Of a stretch of DNA of 64,000 nt, positions 42,727 through 51,398 are shown one piece after another. This DNA comes from Bradyrhizobium monzae (GTDB taxonomy: Bacteria > Pseudomonadota > Alphaproteobacteria > Rhizobiales > Xanthobacteraceae): the NCBI RefSeq assembly GCF_021458635.1, contig NZ_JAIRDQ010000017.1:1-64000 (forward strand), read 5' to 3'. The position numbers and the translations under genes were made by a program. Every line of letters begins with the position of its first letter. Within the stretch, counting starts at the first letter, position 1. The notes below the pieces were generated by a model. That model saw nothing but the letters and a program-made list of their open reading frames with translations. It was not told where the DNA came from and did no database searches.

Positions 42727-44154
42727 ATGGCCCTCACCATCGAGATCGATCACGCCAAGACGCGCGCGAAGGCTGCGGCGGCGGCCGGCCAGCCGGTCGT
42801 GCCCCAGGCCGTCAAGGGCCCGATCCGCAAGGTCAAGTGGGGCATCCTGCTGTTGACGCTGTCGATCTACTACGTGACGCCGTTCATCCGCTGGGACCGC
42901 GGCCCCCATGCGCCCGGCCAAGCGGTCCTGCTCGATTTCGCGAACGGACGACTCTACGCTTTCTTCGTCGAGATCTGGCCGCAGGATCTCTACTTGGTCA
43001 CAGGACTTCTTATCCTTGCCTCAACCATTCTGATCCTGACCAACGCGCTGGCCGGACGGCTCTGGTGCGGGTTCGCCTGTCCGCAGACGGTCTGGACCGA
43101 TCTGTTCCTGCTCGTCGAAAGGCTGATCGAAGGCGACCGGCGGCAGCGTCTGAGGAACATCGGCGCGCCACTGACGACGAAGCGCATCGCGCAGATTTTC
43201 GCCAAACACGCTGCCTGGCTGACGATTTCGCTGGCGACCGGAGGCACGCTGATCTTCTATTTCACCGACGCGCCTGATCTGCTGCGAGGCTTCGCCTTCG
43301 GCGAGGTCTCGGCTAACGCGCTGACCTGGATCGCCGCCTTCACCGGCACGACCTACGGCCTGGCGGGCTTCGCGCGGGAGCAGGTCTGCACTTTCATGTG
43401 CCCATGGCCGCGCCTGCAGGGCGCGATCTGGGATCCGGAAGCCTACACTGTGAACTACAGGGATTACCGCGGCGAACAGCGGACGTCGGCGAAGAAGGCC
43501 GCCGAGCTGCGTCTGCAGGGTAAGCCGGCGGGCGATTGCGTCGATTGCGGCCAGTGCGTCGCGGTCTGTCCGATCGGCATCGATATCCGCGAAGGCCCGA
43601 ATTTCGCCTGCATCAATTGCGGACTTTGCGTCGATGCCTGCGACGGCGTCATGTCGAAGCTCGGCCGCCCGCGCGGCCTGATCGACTTTGAAAGCTGGAA
43701 CAACATCGAGCGCGGCCGCCGAAAGGAAGCGCCCGTCAATCGGTTGGTGCGGCCGAAGACGATCGGCCTGACGGCGGCATGCCTGGCCTTGGCCGGCACG
43801 ATCGGCGTCGCGTTCACGACCAAGACGACCGCCACGCTCTCGGTTCAGCACGATCGTGATCCCGTCGCCGTCAGGCTCTCGGACGGCTCGGTGCGCAACG
43901 CGTACACTATCAAGTTGTTGAACAAGTCGTCGGTCTCCCACGCCTACACGCTCGCGGTCAGTGGCGTGGATGCCAAGATGGCCATCATCGGCAACGACAG
44001 CCTGGCACCGATCGAGGTAGCCGCCGACGCTTCCGAGACGCTGCGGGTCACGCTGACGGCGGCCGATGCCGGGCGTGGCGATGTGGTGTTTACGGCCCAG
44101 GATGAGACCGGAAGCACGGTCCTGTCGGCCAAGGACAGGTTCATCGAGCGCTAG
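42727..44154 (+). CDS. ccoG: CcoG/RdxA/FixG-like cupric reductase
   Basis: The 475-residue membrane protein has the CcoG layout: membrane segments, RLWCGFACPQTVWTDLFLLV, TFMCPWPRLQGAIWD, two 4Fe-4S motifs (CVDCGQCVAVCPIGID and CINCGLCVDACDGVM), and a C-terminal FixG Ig-like periplasmic domain. CcoG reduces Cu(II) to Cu(I) for insertion in cbb3 oxidase. Here no ccoNOQP genes are near; it lies in the nnrS operon instead, so it may supply Cu(I) to NirK, NosZ or NnrS. That last point is inference. Confidence 0.92.
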   Translation: MALTIEIDHAKTRAKAAAAAGQPVVPQAVKGPIRKVKWGILLLTLSIYYVTPFIRWDRGPHAPGQAVLLDFANGRLYAFFVEIWPQDLYLVTGLLILASTILILTNALAGRLWCGFACPQTVWTDLFLLVERLIEGDRRQRLRNIGAPLTTKRIAQIFAKHAAWLTISLATGGTLIFYFTDAPDLLRGFAFGEVSANALTWIAAFTGTTYGLAGFAREQVCTFMCPWPRLQGAIWDPEAYTVNYRDYRGEQRTSAKKAAELRLQGKPAGDCVDCGQCVAVCPIGIDIREGPNFACINCGLCVDACDGVMSKLGRPRGLIDFESWNNIERGRRKEAPVNRLVRPKTIGLTAACLALAGTIGVAFTTKTTATLSVQHDRDPVAVRLSDGSVRNAYTIKLLNKSSVSHAYTLAVSGVDAKMAIIGNDSLAPIEVAADASETLRVTLTAADAGRGDVVFTAQDETGSTVLSAKDRFIER

Positions 44155-44257
44155 GAGAGCAACTTCAGTGGAATATCCGACGGGGCCTATTCGTCATGCG
44201 GTACTCGTCTGGTGTGTGGCGAAGCTGAGGGAAAATCATCGCGCAAGTCAGGCAAGT

Positions 44258-44271
44258 TTGCGCGGCGTCAA
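44258..44271. promoter_or_regulatory. Crp/Fnr-type box (copper chaperone operon)
   Basis: TTGCGCGGCGTCAA, centred 80 bases before the start of the PCuAC-type gene. Confidence 0.68.
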
Positions 44272-44344
44272 CGTGGATGACGCGAATATTTGAGACCTTC
44301 CGGTGCAGAGGTAGGCAAGCTCGTCTGGTAAGTCGGAGATCGTC

Positions 44345-45202
44345 ATGTTGGGGAAAGTCGAGACAATCACCGTGGTCCTCGCGGTCGCTTTGACATTCAT
44401 CGGGGCCGTCCCTACGCGCGCCGATCCCGCCGGCATCGTCGTCGGCCAGGCATGGAGCCGAGCGACCCCGAAGGGAGCAAATGTCGCAGGCGGCTATCTC
44501 ACCATCGAGAACCGCGGCGCAGCGCCGGATCGTCTCCTTTCCGCCACCAGTCCGGCCGCCGCCAAGGTCGAGATTCACCAAATGACAATGCAGGACGGCA
44601 TCATGACGATGCGTCAGCTCGATGAGGGACTAGTGATCCCGCCGGACGCGACGGTGACGTTAGCCCCGGGCGGCGAGCACATCATGTTCGTCGGATTAGC
44701 CGCGCCGTTCGAAGAGGGGCAGCGCATTCCGGTCTCGCTGATCTTCCAGCGTTTTGGTAAGATCGAGACGGTCTTCGACGTCGGCAGTGTGGGTGCCAAG
44801 GGCCCGCTGCTACGGATCGCCTCTACCGAGGCGGCGCCGGTCCCGTCTTCGCCGCCCGCGAAGGCCTCCGCATCGACAGATGAACCCTTCTTCACGCACA
44901 TCTGCGGCACGCGGCTGATGGCGGACGTGACCGTCACGCCGGGCCGCAGCGGACCCGTCGAAGTTCTGGTGCAGCTCTACGATGGAGACGAGAAGCCGCT
45001 CACGGTCGACTCCCTTTCCGTGACCCTATCCAATCCGGACAAGAACATCGTTCCCTTGGCCGCACCGGCCGAACGAATCGCCGCGGACAGGTGGCGGGTC
45101 AGCATGACGGCCGCGGCGACCGGGAAGTGGTCGCTTGCGCTGGGCATCGACATGAAGAAGGACGACCGCATCGACATCGCGGCTCCGATCCTTATCGAGT
45201 GA
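44345..45202 (+). CDS. PCuAC-type copper chaperone with extra C-terminal beta domain
   Basis: The 285-residue exported protein has an N-terminal PCuAC domain (residues about 30-155): VVGQAWSRATPKGANVAGGY, EIHQMTMQDGIMTMRQL and APGGEHIMFVGL, which hold the His/Met copper ligands. A linker (VPSSPPAKASASTD) leads to a second beta domain (about 180-285, DVTVTPGRSGPVEVLVQLYD) that resembles YtkA/CopC-like folds. PCuAC proteins carry Cu(I) to CuA and related sites. Fusion with a second domain is not the usual form. DUF2478 follows after 11 bases. Confidence 0.85.
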   Translation: MLGKVETITVVLAVALTFIGAVPTRADPAGIVVGQAWSRATPKGANVAGGYLTIENRGAAPDRLLSATSPAAAKVEIHQMTMQDGIMTMRQLDEGLVIPPDATVTLAPGGEHIMFVGLAAPFEEGQRIPVSLIFQRFGKIETVFDVGSVGAKGPLLRIASTEAAPVPSSPPAKASASTDEPFFTHICGTRLMADVTVTPGRSGPVEVLVQLYDGDEKPLTVDSLSVTLSNPDKNIVPLAAPAERIAADRWRVSMTAAATGKWSLALGIDMKKDDRIDIAAPILIE

Positions 45203-45213
45203 GGTCAATCGCG

Positions 45214-45783
45214 ATGTCCGTCTCTCCTACCGCCTCCGAGGACGAGGTTTCGTCGCCGGACGCTCCGCGGCTGACGGCGCTCGTCTATCCGCAGAACAGT
45301 TATCCAGCGACGGCGTTCGAAGCGCTCGTCGCCGCTTGCCGTAGCTCCGATCTGTCGCTCGCGGGCGTCCTGCAGCATGTGGTCGACGCCGCACCGGAGC
45401 GACGCTGCGACGTGGTCTTGGAGGATCTCGCCACGGGCCGCCGCACGCCGATCTTCGAGTACCGGGGCGCTGGGGCCGCAGGTTGCCGGCTCGACGAAGC
45501 GGCGCTCGCAGATGTCGCGGCTCGGATCGAGGCGAGCCTAGACGCCGCCCCGGACGTGCTGATCCTGAACAAGTTCGGCAAGGCGGAATGCGAGGGGAAC
45601 GGCTTGCTCGATCTCGTCGGGCGAGCAATGCAGCGGAATGTCGCGGTGGTGATCGGAGTGCCTCAGGGCAATCTTGCCGCATGGCGCGACTTCGCCGGCC
45701 GCTTCGCGGTGGAGCTGCCCCCGGATCGCGGCGCGATAGACCAGTGGCTGGAGCGACTGCGCCATAGCCGTCAGTCCGGCTGA
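45214..45783 (+). CDS. DUF2478 family protein
   Basis: The 189-residue product resembles DUF2478, related to P-loop NTPases: LTALVYPQNSYPATAFEALV, then SLAGVLQHVVDAAPERRCDV, DVLILNKFGKAECEGNGLLD and AVVIGVPQGNLAAWRDFAGR. The usual GxxGxGKS loop is not seen at the N-terminus, so nucleotide binding is uncertain. DUF2478 genes often lie by molybdate or denitrification genes. It overlaps the end of the next minus-strand gene by 13 bases. Confidence 0.8.
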   Translation: MSVSPTASEDEVSSPDAPRLTALVYPQNSYPATAFEALVAACRSSDLSLAGVLQHVVDAAPERRCDVVLEDLATGRRTPIFEYRGAGAAGCRLDEAALADVAARIEASLDAAPDVLILNKFGKAECEGNGLLDLVGRAMQRNVAVVIGVPQGNLAAWRDFAGRFAVELPPDRGAIDQWLERLRHSRQSG

Positions 45784-45992
45784 GGCGGAGCGGAGTTCGC
45801 GGGCCCCTGAGACGTCGTGGCCGGCTTCTCCCCGAGCAGCCTTCCGGTCCTCGGGTTCAGGAAATGCAGCCGCGCACAGGCTGGGCATTGAACGCTCGTG
45901 TACGCGTCGCAGTGCTCGGATTTTAGCTCGTCATCGAGCCAATGCTGAACGTTCTGCTTCGTGACTGGACAGGTGAAGACGAGAGCGCCCAT
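45771..45992 (-). CDS. Small zinc-ribbon-like protein (73 aa)
   Basis: The product MGALVFTCPVTKQNVQHWL, then SVQCPACARLHFLNPRTGRL has Cys at one site, a CPAC pair and a Cys/His-rich turn; the pattern is common among Bradyrhizobium small proteins. A paralogue with an amber codon is at 25258-25464. It is convergent with DUF2478. Function unknown. Confidence 0.65.
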   Translation of the reverse strand: MGALVFTCPVTKQNVQHWLDDELKSEHCDAYTSVQCPACARLHFLNPRTGRLLGEKPATTSQGPANSAPPQPD

Positions 45993-46115
45993 CGGAGGTA
46001 TCGACGTTCGGGTTATGCCGAGGCGGAGCGGCGCCGGCGTGCTTAGGAGCCCGGATCCATAGCTGCCCTGCGGTCTGGCGATTCGGTTTGCGACCTCATC
46101 GTAAAGTGATTCACG

Positions 46116-46129
46116 TTGAGCTGGCTCAA
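46116..46129. promoter_or_regulatory. Crp/Fnr-type box, target unclear
   Basis: TTGAGCTGGCTCAA is a perfect palindrome. It is 130 bases before the small minus-strand gene at 45992 and 260 before the chemoreceptor gene at 46383; neither spacing is typical. Confidence 0.55.
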
Positions 46130-46382
46130 CGGCCCCTGTTAATCACGCAAATCGAACGTGCCGTACACCCTCGGGAGCAAGGGCGGGATGACGAGAGGAC
46201 ACGGCCGGTTCCGCGGCTTGGTCGGGAGCAGCATCGTCTCGGCCCCCTTGGCATGATTCGTAAACAACCAATTAATATCAAGGGTTGCTCTATAAGTTAG
46301 TTGCTTCAGGAGGTTGTGGCAGCGCAACGACGGGTGCGTTCTGGCGTGAGACACTGCGACGAATTCTCCTCTTTCCGGTTAG

Positions 46383-48123
46383 ATGACCATGTCGCGTATT
46401 CTCGGTAGCCTTCGCATTTCCACCAAGCTCGTCTCTTCCTCGCTCATCGGAATTCTCTTCGTAGGCGCTATGATCGCCAATCAGATCTTCGTCAACGGGA
46501 GCGTCGAAACGGGCATCGACAAGGCGATCGACCAGCAGGAGATCGTCAGGCTGGCCATCGAGACTAAGGCCGACGCAAGGCGGATGCAGGTCGCCGTACG
46601 GGATCTCCGCCTGGCCAAGACAGAGGACGACATCCGCGATGGCGAGGACAGACTGGCCGCGGCGCGCAAAGATGCGCAAGCAATGGCCGACGATATGTTC
46701 CCTCGTTCGCTCTCCGCGGAGAACAAGACCCGCATCGCCGAGCTTCGAAGGCAGATCGAGACTTACGCGGCAGCCGGCGGACGTGTCGCCGTCAATCGGC
46801 ACAAAAATGTCGTTGCGACGGCCGAAGGACGAAGTTCTGAGATTGCAACGCTCGAGGCGGAAGTCGCCGATCTCGGGCGGAACGTCACGGTTCCCGCCTC
46901 GATGAAAGTCGATGAACTGGCGGCAGAGATCGTGAAGGTCGCTTCGTCTAGGGCGGAATCGGAGAAGGCCGATGTGCATGCGCTCCTCGCGCGTTCCGCC
47001 ACGACTTCGGCGATCGTCGGCGGCATAGCCATCCTGGTGCTCGTCGGCGCCGGTCTCATGAGCGTCTTCGCTGTGTCCCGACCGATCGGCGCTTTGGTCC
47101 TGAGCATGAAGGCGCTCGCGGACGGTCAGCTCTCCGTCATCATCGGAGGCGTGGAGCGGCGCGACGAAGTCGGCGACATGGCTCGCGCCACGCAGGTCTT
47201 CAGGGAAGGCCTTCTCGAAACGCAGAGATTGCGCGCCGATCAAGCCAAAGCGGAAGCGCGAGCCGCCGCGCAACGCAAGCAGGACATGGAGAACTTCACC
47301 GCGTCCTTCGAGACCGCCGTGGGCGGGATCATCGACCGGGTGTCATCGAACTCGGCGAGCCTCGAGCAGGCGGCTTCGGCGCTCGCGAACACCGCCTCCT
47401 CGACCCGAGAGTTGTCGACCACCGTCGCGTCGGCGTCGGAGGAGGCGTCCGCGAGCGTCCAATCGGTCGCCGCCGCGAGCGAGGAGATGGCCGCCACCGC
47501 CGCCGAAATCGGCCGTCAGATCGAGGGGTCGTCGAAAGTCGCCAAGCACGCCGTCGCTCAGGCGACGAGCACCGATCAGTCGATGGTGAAGCTCGCGGGC
47601 GCGGCCGAGAAGGTCGGCGGCATCGTGGGGATGATCACGGCCATCGCAGAGCAGACCAATCTGCTCGCGTTGAACGCGACGATCGAGGCGGCGCGCGCAG
47701 GATCCGCCGGACGAGGTTTCGCGATCGTGGCCTCGGAGGTAAAGGAGCTTGCGGCTCAGACCGCAAATGCCACAAAGGACATCTCCGTGTACATCGCCGA
47801 GATCCAGTCGACCGCGTCGACTGCCGTCGGCGCCATCAAGGAGATCATGGCGACGATCGACAGCATATCGGAGATCACCGGGGCGATCGCCGCGGCCGCC
47901 GAGGAGCAAAGGCAACGCCACGCGAGAGATCTCGCGCAACGTGCAGCAGGCCGCGGTCGGCGCTTCGCAGGTTTCGTCCGGCATCGCCGACGTCGAAGCG
48001 GGCGCCACCGAGACCGGGGCCGCTTCTTCGCAGGTCCTGACCTCCGCCCAGTCCCTCTCCGGCGACGGTCAGCGTCTCAAACAGGAACTGGGTATCTTCC
48101 TTGCGAAGGTACGGGCGGCATGA
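46383..48123 (+). pseudogene. Methyl-accepting chemotaxis protein, frameshifted near the end
   Basis: The product has an N-terminal membrane segment (SLIGILFVGAMIANQIFVNG), a periplasmic four-helix sensor, a second membrane segment (about 200-225), a HAMP domain and the signalling hairpin (AIAEQTNLLALNATIEAARA, GRGFAIVASEVKELAAQTAN). After AAAAEEQ, one extra A in CAAA at 47907-47910 throws the frame off. The true end, NATREISRNVQQAAVGASQV to FLAKVRAA at 48123, is in the next frame. As written the protein ends with about 90 unrelated residues (to 48194). The core survives, so a partly active receptor is possible. It might sense nitrogen oxides or energy state; that is a guess from position. 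Confidence 0.85.
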
Positions 48124-48263
48124 GCTTGACGGTGCTGTTTCCGATCGCGGATTTTGTCGGTGGTTACGCCAAACGGCATACGGCGTTCAGGTAGGAAATT
48201 CCGCAATTCTCGCGAGACCGCACAAGACTGCGGATCGGAGCGACGACCGAGCTAACAGTTTAG

Positions 48264-48437
48264 ACTGACGACAGCGTTCTCACGCTTTACGACAACATTC
48301 GCTGGCAGGTCGAAGCCGACAATATCCTCGGAGGACGACACCGCTTGGTTGGTGAGGCTGCAAAGGAGCGGGCGCGGCTTCTGCAGGACGAGCTTGTCCG
48401 TCGAGGCTTGAGTTTCATCCCGATCCAGTGGCCATAG
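48264..48437 (+). pseudogene. Remnant of a small helical protein
   Basis: Between stops at 48261 and 48435 one frame reads LTLYDNIRWQVEADNILGGR, then LVGEAAKERARLLQDELVRR and GLSFIPIQWP. It has the coherence of a real small protein but no start codon before the core. I take it as a remnant. Confidence 0.3.
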
Positions 48438-48634
48438 AGCCCGGAGCGCCGACCGCCGGACTCGTTCCCGGTAAGCGTCCTCGCGCGCATCCGCGAGATC
48501 ACCGACAGCCCCCCGAAACCGAAGTCGAGATCGCGGGCGGCCTGGTCGAGCCGTCATGTCGGATCTGATCGCCTTTCGGCGCCCAGGATGGAACCGGGCA
48601 CGGAAGGTTTCCCGAAGGCACACCGCAATGGCGT

Positions 48635-48648
48635 TTGTCGTGGCGCAA
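48635..48648. promoter_or_regulatory. Crp/Fnr-type box (second DUF6455 gene)
   Basis: TTGTCGTGGCGCAA, centred 64 bases before the start at 48706, the same spacing as at norE and hemN. Confidence 0.68.
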
Positions 48649-48705
48649 AGATCGGCGTCGGCGCCGTAGCTATCGTTGTGCGCGTCCAGAACGATGGAGC
48701 CCACG

Positions 48706-49128
48706 ATGACATCCCGTTCAAACTTGGCCATCCGCGCGGCGGTCGATAAGTTTGGAGTTTGGCGCAGTCGCCGTCGAGAGCAACGGGAACTGGCCGGACT
48801 CGGTGACGCAGAGTTCTCCACCGTTGCGCGCGATCTGCGCCTCTCGCTCGCAGATCTTGAAATGCTGGCAAGGAAGAGGCGAGGTCGAACAGCGAACCTC
48901 GGTCGTCTCCTCGACTCGCTCGGAATCGGTCCGGCGATACTGCGGGCCGAGCCGGCCGTGGTTCGCGACATGGAGCGCGTATGCGCCTTGTGCCCGGCGT
49001 CGGCAAAGTGTGACGGAGATGTCCGCGCGGGTACCTTGGGCCGGACCTACAGGGCGTACTGTCCAAATAGCGACACGATCGAAGCGCTCGCAGCGCACCC
49101 GATCGCTCTGCATGAGAGCGTATCATGA
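48706..49128 (+). CDS. DUF6455 family protein (second copy)
   Basis: The 140-residue product parallels the DUF6455 protein at 24026-24454: VARDLRLSLADLEMLARKR, LRAEPAVVRDMERVCALCPA and the Cys cluster CALCPASAKC, with another Cys in YRAYCPNSDTIEALA. The ATG at 48706 has GGAG six bases upstream. It stands alone. Two copies at opposite ends of the cluster, each near a TTG-N8-CAA box, suggest a job in denitrification, perhaps metal or NO related; unproven. Confidence 0.78.
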   Translation: MTSRSNLAIRAAVDKFGVWRSRRREQRELAGLGDAEFSTVARDLRLSLADLEMLARKRRGRTANLGRLLDSLGIGPAILRAEPAVVRDMERVCALCPASAKCDGDVRAGTLGRTYRAYCPNSDTIEALAAHPIALHESVS

Positions 49129-49944
49129 TCGTCTCACCGAAGACCATCGCGGTCGCCATGAAGCACGGAATTGTTCGGGGAGCCGACCATCCACTGAAGC
49201 GCCCCGTTTGCGGAAGAGGCGGTCGGGAGGTTCTCGTGTCACAAAAAAGCCAGGCGGAGGATCTGAGTTCGGCGGTCCACTACGTTCGAGACGACTCACG
49301 CGGTAGCGGTATGTCCCTTCCACCTAGATGTCGTCATCCGAACAGGCGACGATGCCGCCGAAACCCATGCCTTTCTGCGCACGAAGACTCTCCGCAGAAG
49401 CAATGGCAGGCCGTGGAAGGAAAGCGTTCTTCGGAGGGAGTTCAAACGACAACTCGGCGCTAGGCCTGTTCATCAGAGGCAACTAACCTCGGTCCTAATG
49501 GCCGAGGTTCCAGCCTGGCTGGCGTTATCCTGTTTCGGGCGGCCGGCAGTCCGGCTCGGTTCACAGGCCAACCCCGAAGTCCACTGGTTGGAATCCCTGA
49601 ATGGGAGGTTTGGAACTGGCCGCTGAAGGGCGAGCATTTTTCCGACCAGGTCGGAGCCTGTGCCAGACGAGCGAAACCTTCCGAAGTTTGAACCGCAACA
49701 AAGAAGGCGGGATGTCTTCCGTCTATTGTCGACCCAGCAAAAGAACAAGCGTTGAGGAGGAGAGGCCGTAGCGGCGGAGCAATTGCTGGCCAGCGATCGA
49801 GCGGATCGTCCGGCATGGGTGGTGTCCGAACGCTCTTTCCCGAGCCGGCCGCCAGCGCCGTCTAATCCAGCTCCACAAAGCCCCGTCGATTTTGCTCTTG
49901 GACATGCGCTCTGCGGCACCCGAACGGGGGGAGGAGGCGTCAAT
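49129..49944. other. Gene-free stretch
   Basis: About 800 bases without a credible gene. Several frames are open on both strands, but none gives a recognisable product or good start. It may hold decayed sequence; I see no repeat or insertion-sequence end. Confidence 0.4.
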
Positions 49945-50139
49945 ATGCCTTCCAATTTTGATTATCGGAAATGTCCGAACTGCGCTGGCAGCACCATGCG
50001 GCTGATCCGGGTCGAACCACACCGTCCCGACGGCAAAGACGGTTATGAGCGGCATTTTTTCGGCTGCACCGAATGCGCGAACGTCAGCCGGTTCGTTTTC
50101 GAAACCTCGTCCAGGCATGAACGTGTGACTTTCCGATGA
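49945..50139 (+). CDS. Small zinc-ribbon protein (64 aa)
   Basis: An ATG at 49945 follows GGGGGGAGGAGG. The product has two Cys pairs: FDYRKCPNCAGSTMRLIRVE and RHFFGCTECANVSRFVFETS, a plain zinc ribbon. Proteins of this kind are common in Bradyrhizobium, without known role. A GC hairpin follows the stop. Confidence 0.65.
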   Translation: MPSNFDYRKCPNCAGSTMRLIRVEPHRPDGKDGYERHFFGCTECANVSRFVFETSSRHERVTFR

Positions 50140-50157
50140 GGAAAACAAGCAAGAGCG

Positions 50158-50173
50158 GGGGGCTGCGGCCCCC
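50158..50173 (+). terminator. GC-rich hairpin
   Basis: GGGGGC-TGCG-GCCCCC, 18 bases after the zinc-ribbon gene; no T-run follows. It sits six bases before the next box. Confidence 0.4.
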
Positions 50174-50178
50174 GTAGC

Positions 50179-50192
50179 TTGACCCGGATCAA
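50179..50192. promoter_or_regulatory. Crp/Fnr-type box (AcoR-like regulator)
   Basis: TTGACCCGGATCAA differs from the Fnr consensus TTGAT-N4-ATCAA at one fixed base only. It is centred 51 bases before the regulator start. Confidence 0.65.
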
Positions 50193-50236
50193 ACGAGACT
50201 GCCGGAAAGACCATAACCTTCGTGACGGAGGACCGC

Positions 50237-51205
50237 ATGGGAGCGACGAACGAGCATCACCACGCCGATCGCATTGAGGCTGCGATCGGCGCGGGCCAAG
50301 CGGCAAAATCCGCGCTGGTCGCATCCTGGCGCCGCTCTTCCCGCCTGCATCGTCTCGATCCATCGGTCATCCGACCGCCGCTGCGACTAACCGAACCCGA
50401 GGTGCGGCAAACGATCGAGCGAAATGAGCCATTGATCGGTGCCGCGCGGTCCGCAATGAACCGGCTTTATCAGGCCGTGGGCACGATCGGCTGCTGTGTG
50501 CTGCTGGCCAGCCGCGAGGGCGTACCGGTCGATCGACGTGGAGCTCCAGCCGACGATCCCTCCTTCGAGCGTTGGGGGCTTTGGACGGGCTCGCTCTGGA
50601 GTGAGGAGCACGAAGGGACCAACGGCATCGGCACCTGTCTGGCAGAGCAACGCACGTTGACCATCCACCGCGATCAGCATTTCTTCTCGCGCAACACGCT
50701 GCTCAGCTGTACGGCGGTTCCGATCTACGACGGCAACGCAAGGCTTGCAGGCGTTCTCGATGTCTCCTCCTGCCGCGCCGATCACACCGACGCCGTCGCA
50801 ACTCTGATCGCGCTCGCGGTCGGTGACGCGGCGCGGCGGATCGAGACCGAACTGTTCCGTTGCACTTTTGCGGACGCCCGGATCGTGCTGACTCCGCCGA
50901 CCGATACTCGTGGTGGTGGATTGCTGGCGATCGACCGCGACGACCTCGTCATCGGCGCCACGCGCGACGCTCGCTTGGCGTTGGGCATCCCGCCCGACGG
51001 CCAGTTGCGGCCGGTTCCAGCCGTGGACCTGCTCTGCTGCGACGAAGGAATTCATGAGCAGCTCGGTGACGCTCAGCGCGCGACCGTATTGCGGGCGCTG
51101 ACGCGCGCGCGGGGCAACGTCTCGGCGGCGGCAAAGGCGCTTGGCGTTAGCCGCGCGACCTTGCACCGCAGGCTCAAGCGTTTTGACCTCAAGCTGCACG
51201 CGTAA
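50237..51205 (+). CDS. AcoR-like regulator without the AAA+ domain
   Basis: The 322-residue product starts like AcoR-family regulators: KSALVASWRRSSRLHRLDPS, then a GAF sensor domain (about 60-190) with GCCVLLASREGVPV and WSEEHEGTNGIGTCLAEQRT. A Fis-type helix-turn-helix ends it (LTRARGNVSAAAKALGVSRA). The central sigma-54-activating AAA+ domain (GAFTGA, Walker A) is absent, as in a subgroup of such proteins. So it cannot activate RpoN in the usual way. It most likely controls the aldehyde dehydrogenase gene 193 bases downstream. An Fnr-like box lies upstream. Confidence 0.85.
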   Translation: MGATNEHHHADRIEAAIGAGQAAKSALVASWRRSSRLHRLDPSVIRPPLRLTEPEVRQTIERNEPLIGAARSAMNRLYQAVGTIGCCVLLASREGVPVDRRGAPADDPSFERWGLWTGSLWSEEHEGTNGIGTCLAEQRTLTIHRDQHFFSRNTLLSCTAVPIYDGNARLAGVLDVSSCRADHTDAVATLIALAVGDAARRIETELFRCTFADARIVLTPPTDTRGGGLLAIDRDDLVIGATRDARLALGIPPDGQLRPVPAVDLLCCDEGIHEQLGDAQRATVLRALTRARGNVSAAAKALGVSRATLHRRLKRFDLKLHA

Positions 51206-51398
51206 GCCAGTATCCCCGTTCTGTCGGCTGTACGAAGAAGTATGCGAAGCACAGCGATGGATGTCGCAGCTTTGAGACAGGTTGCAGGTGCTATCCGAAA
51301 CCACCCCGCTGACATCTTCCGCTCCTCTCGACATGATCAATTTCGACATCGCGCTGACGCGACGTCGGCAATCATCAATGCAACAGCGGGAGTGAATC

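Noticed and set aside
49125..49463. 112-residue plus-strand frame after the second DUF6455 gene
   Set aside because: Low-complexity, Arg-rich end, no ribosome binding site and no recognisable motif.
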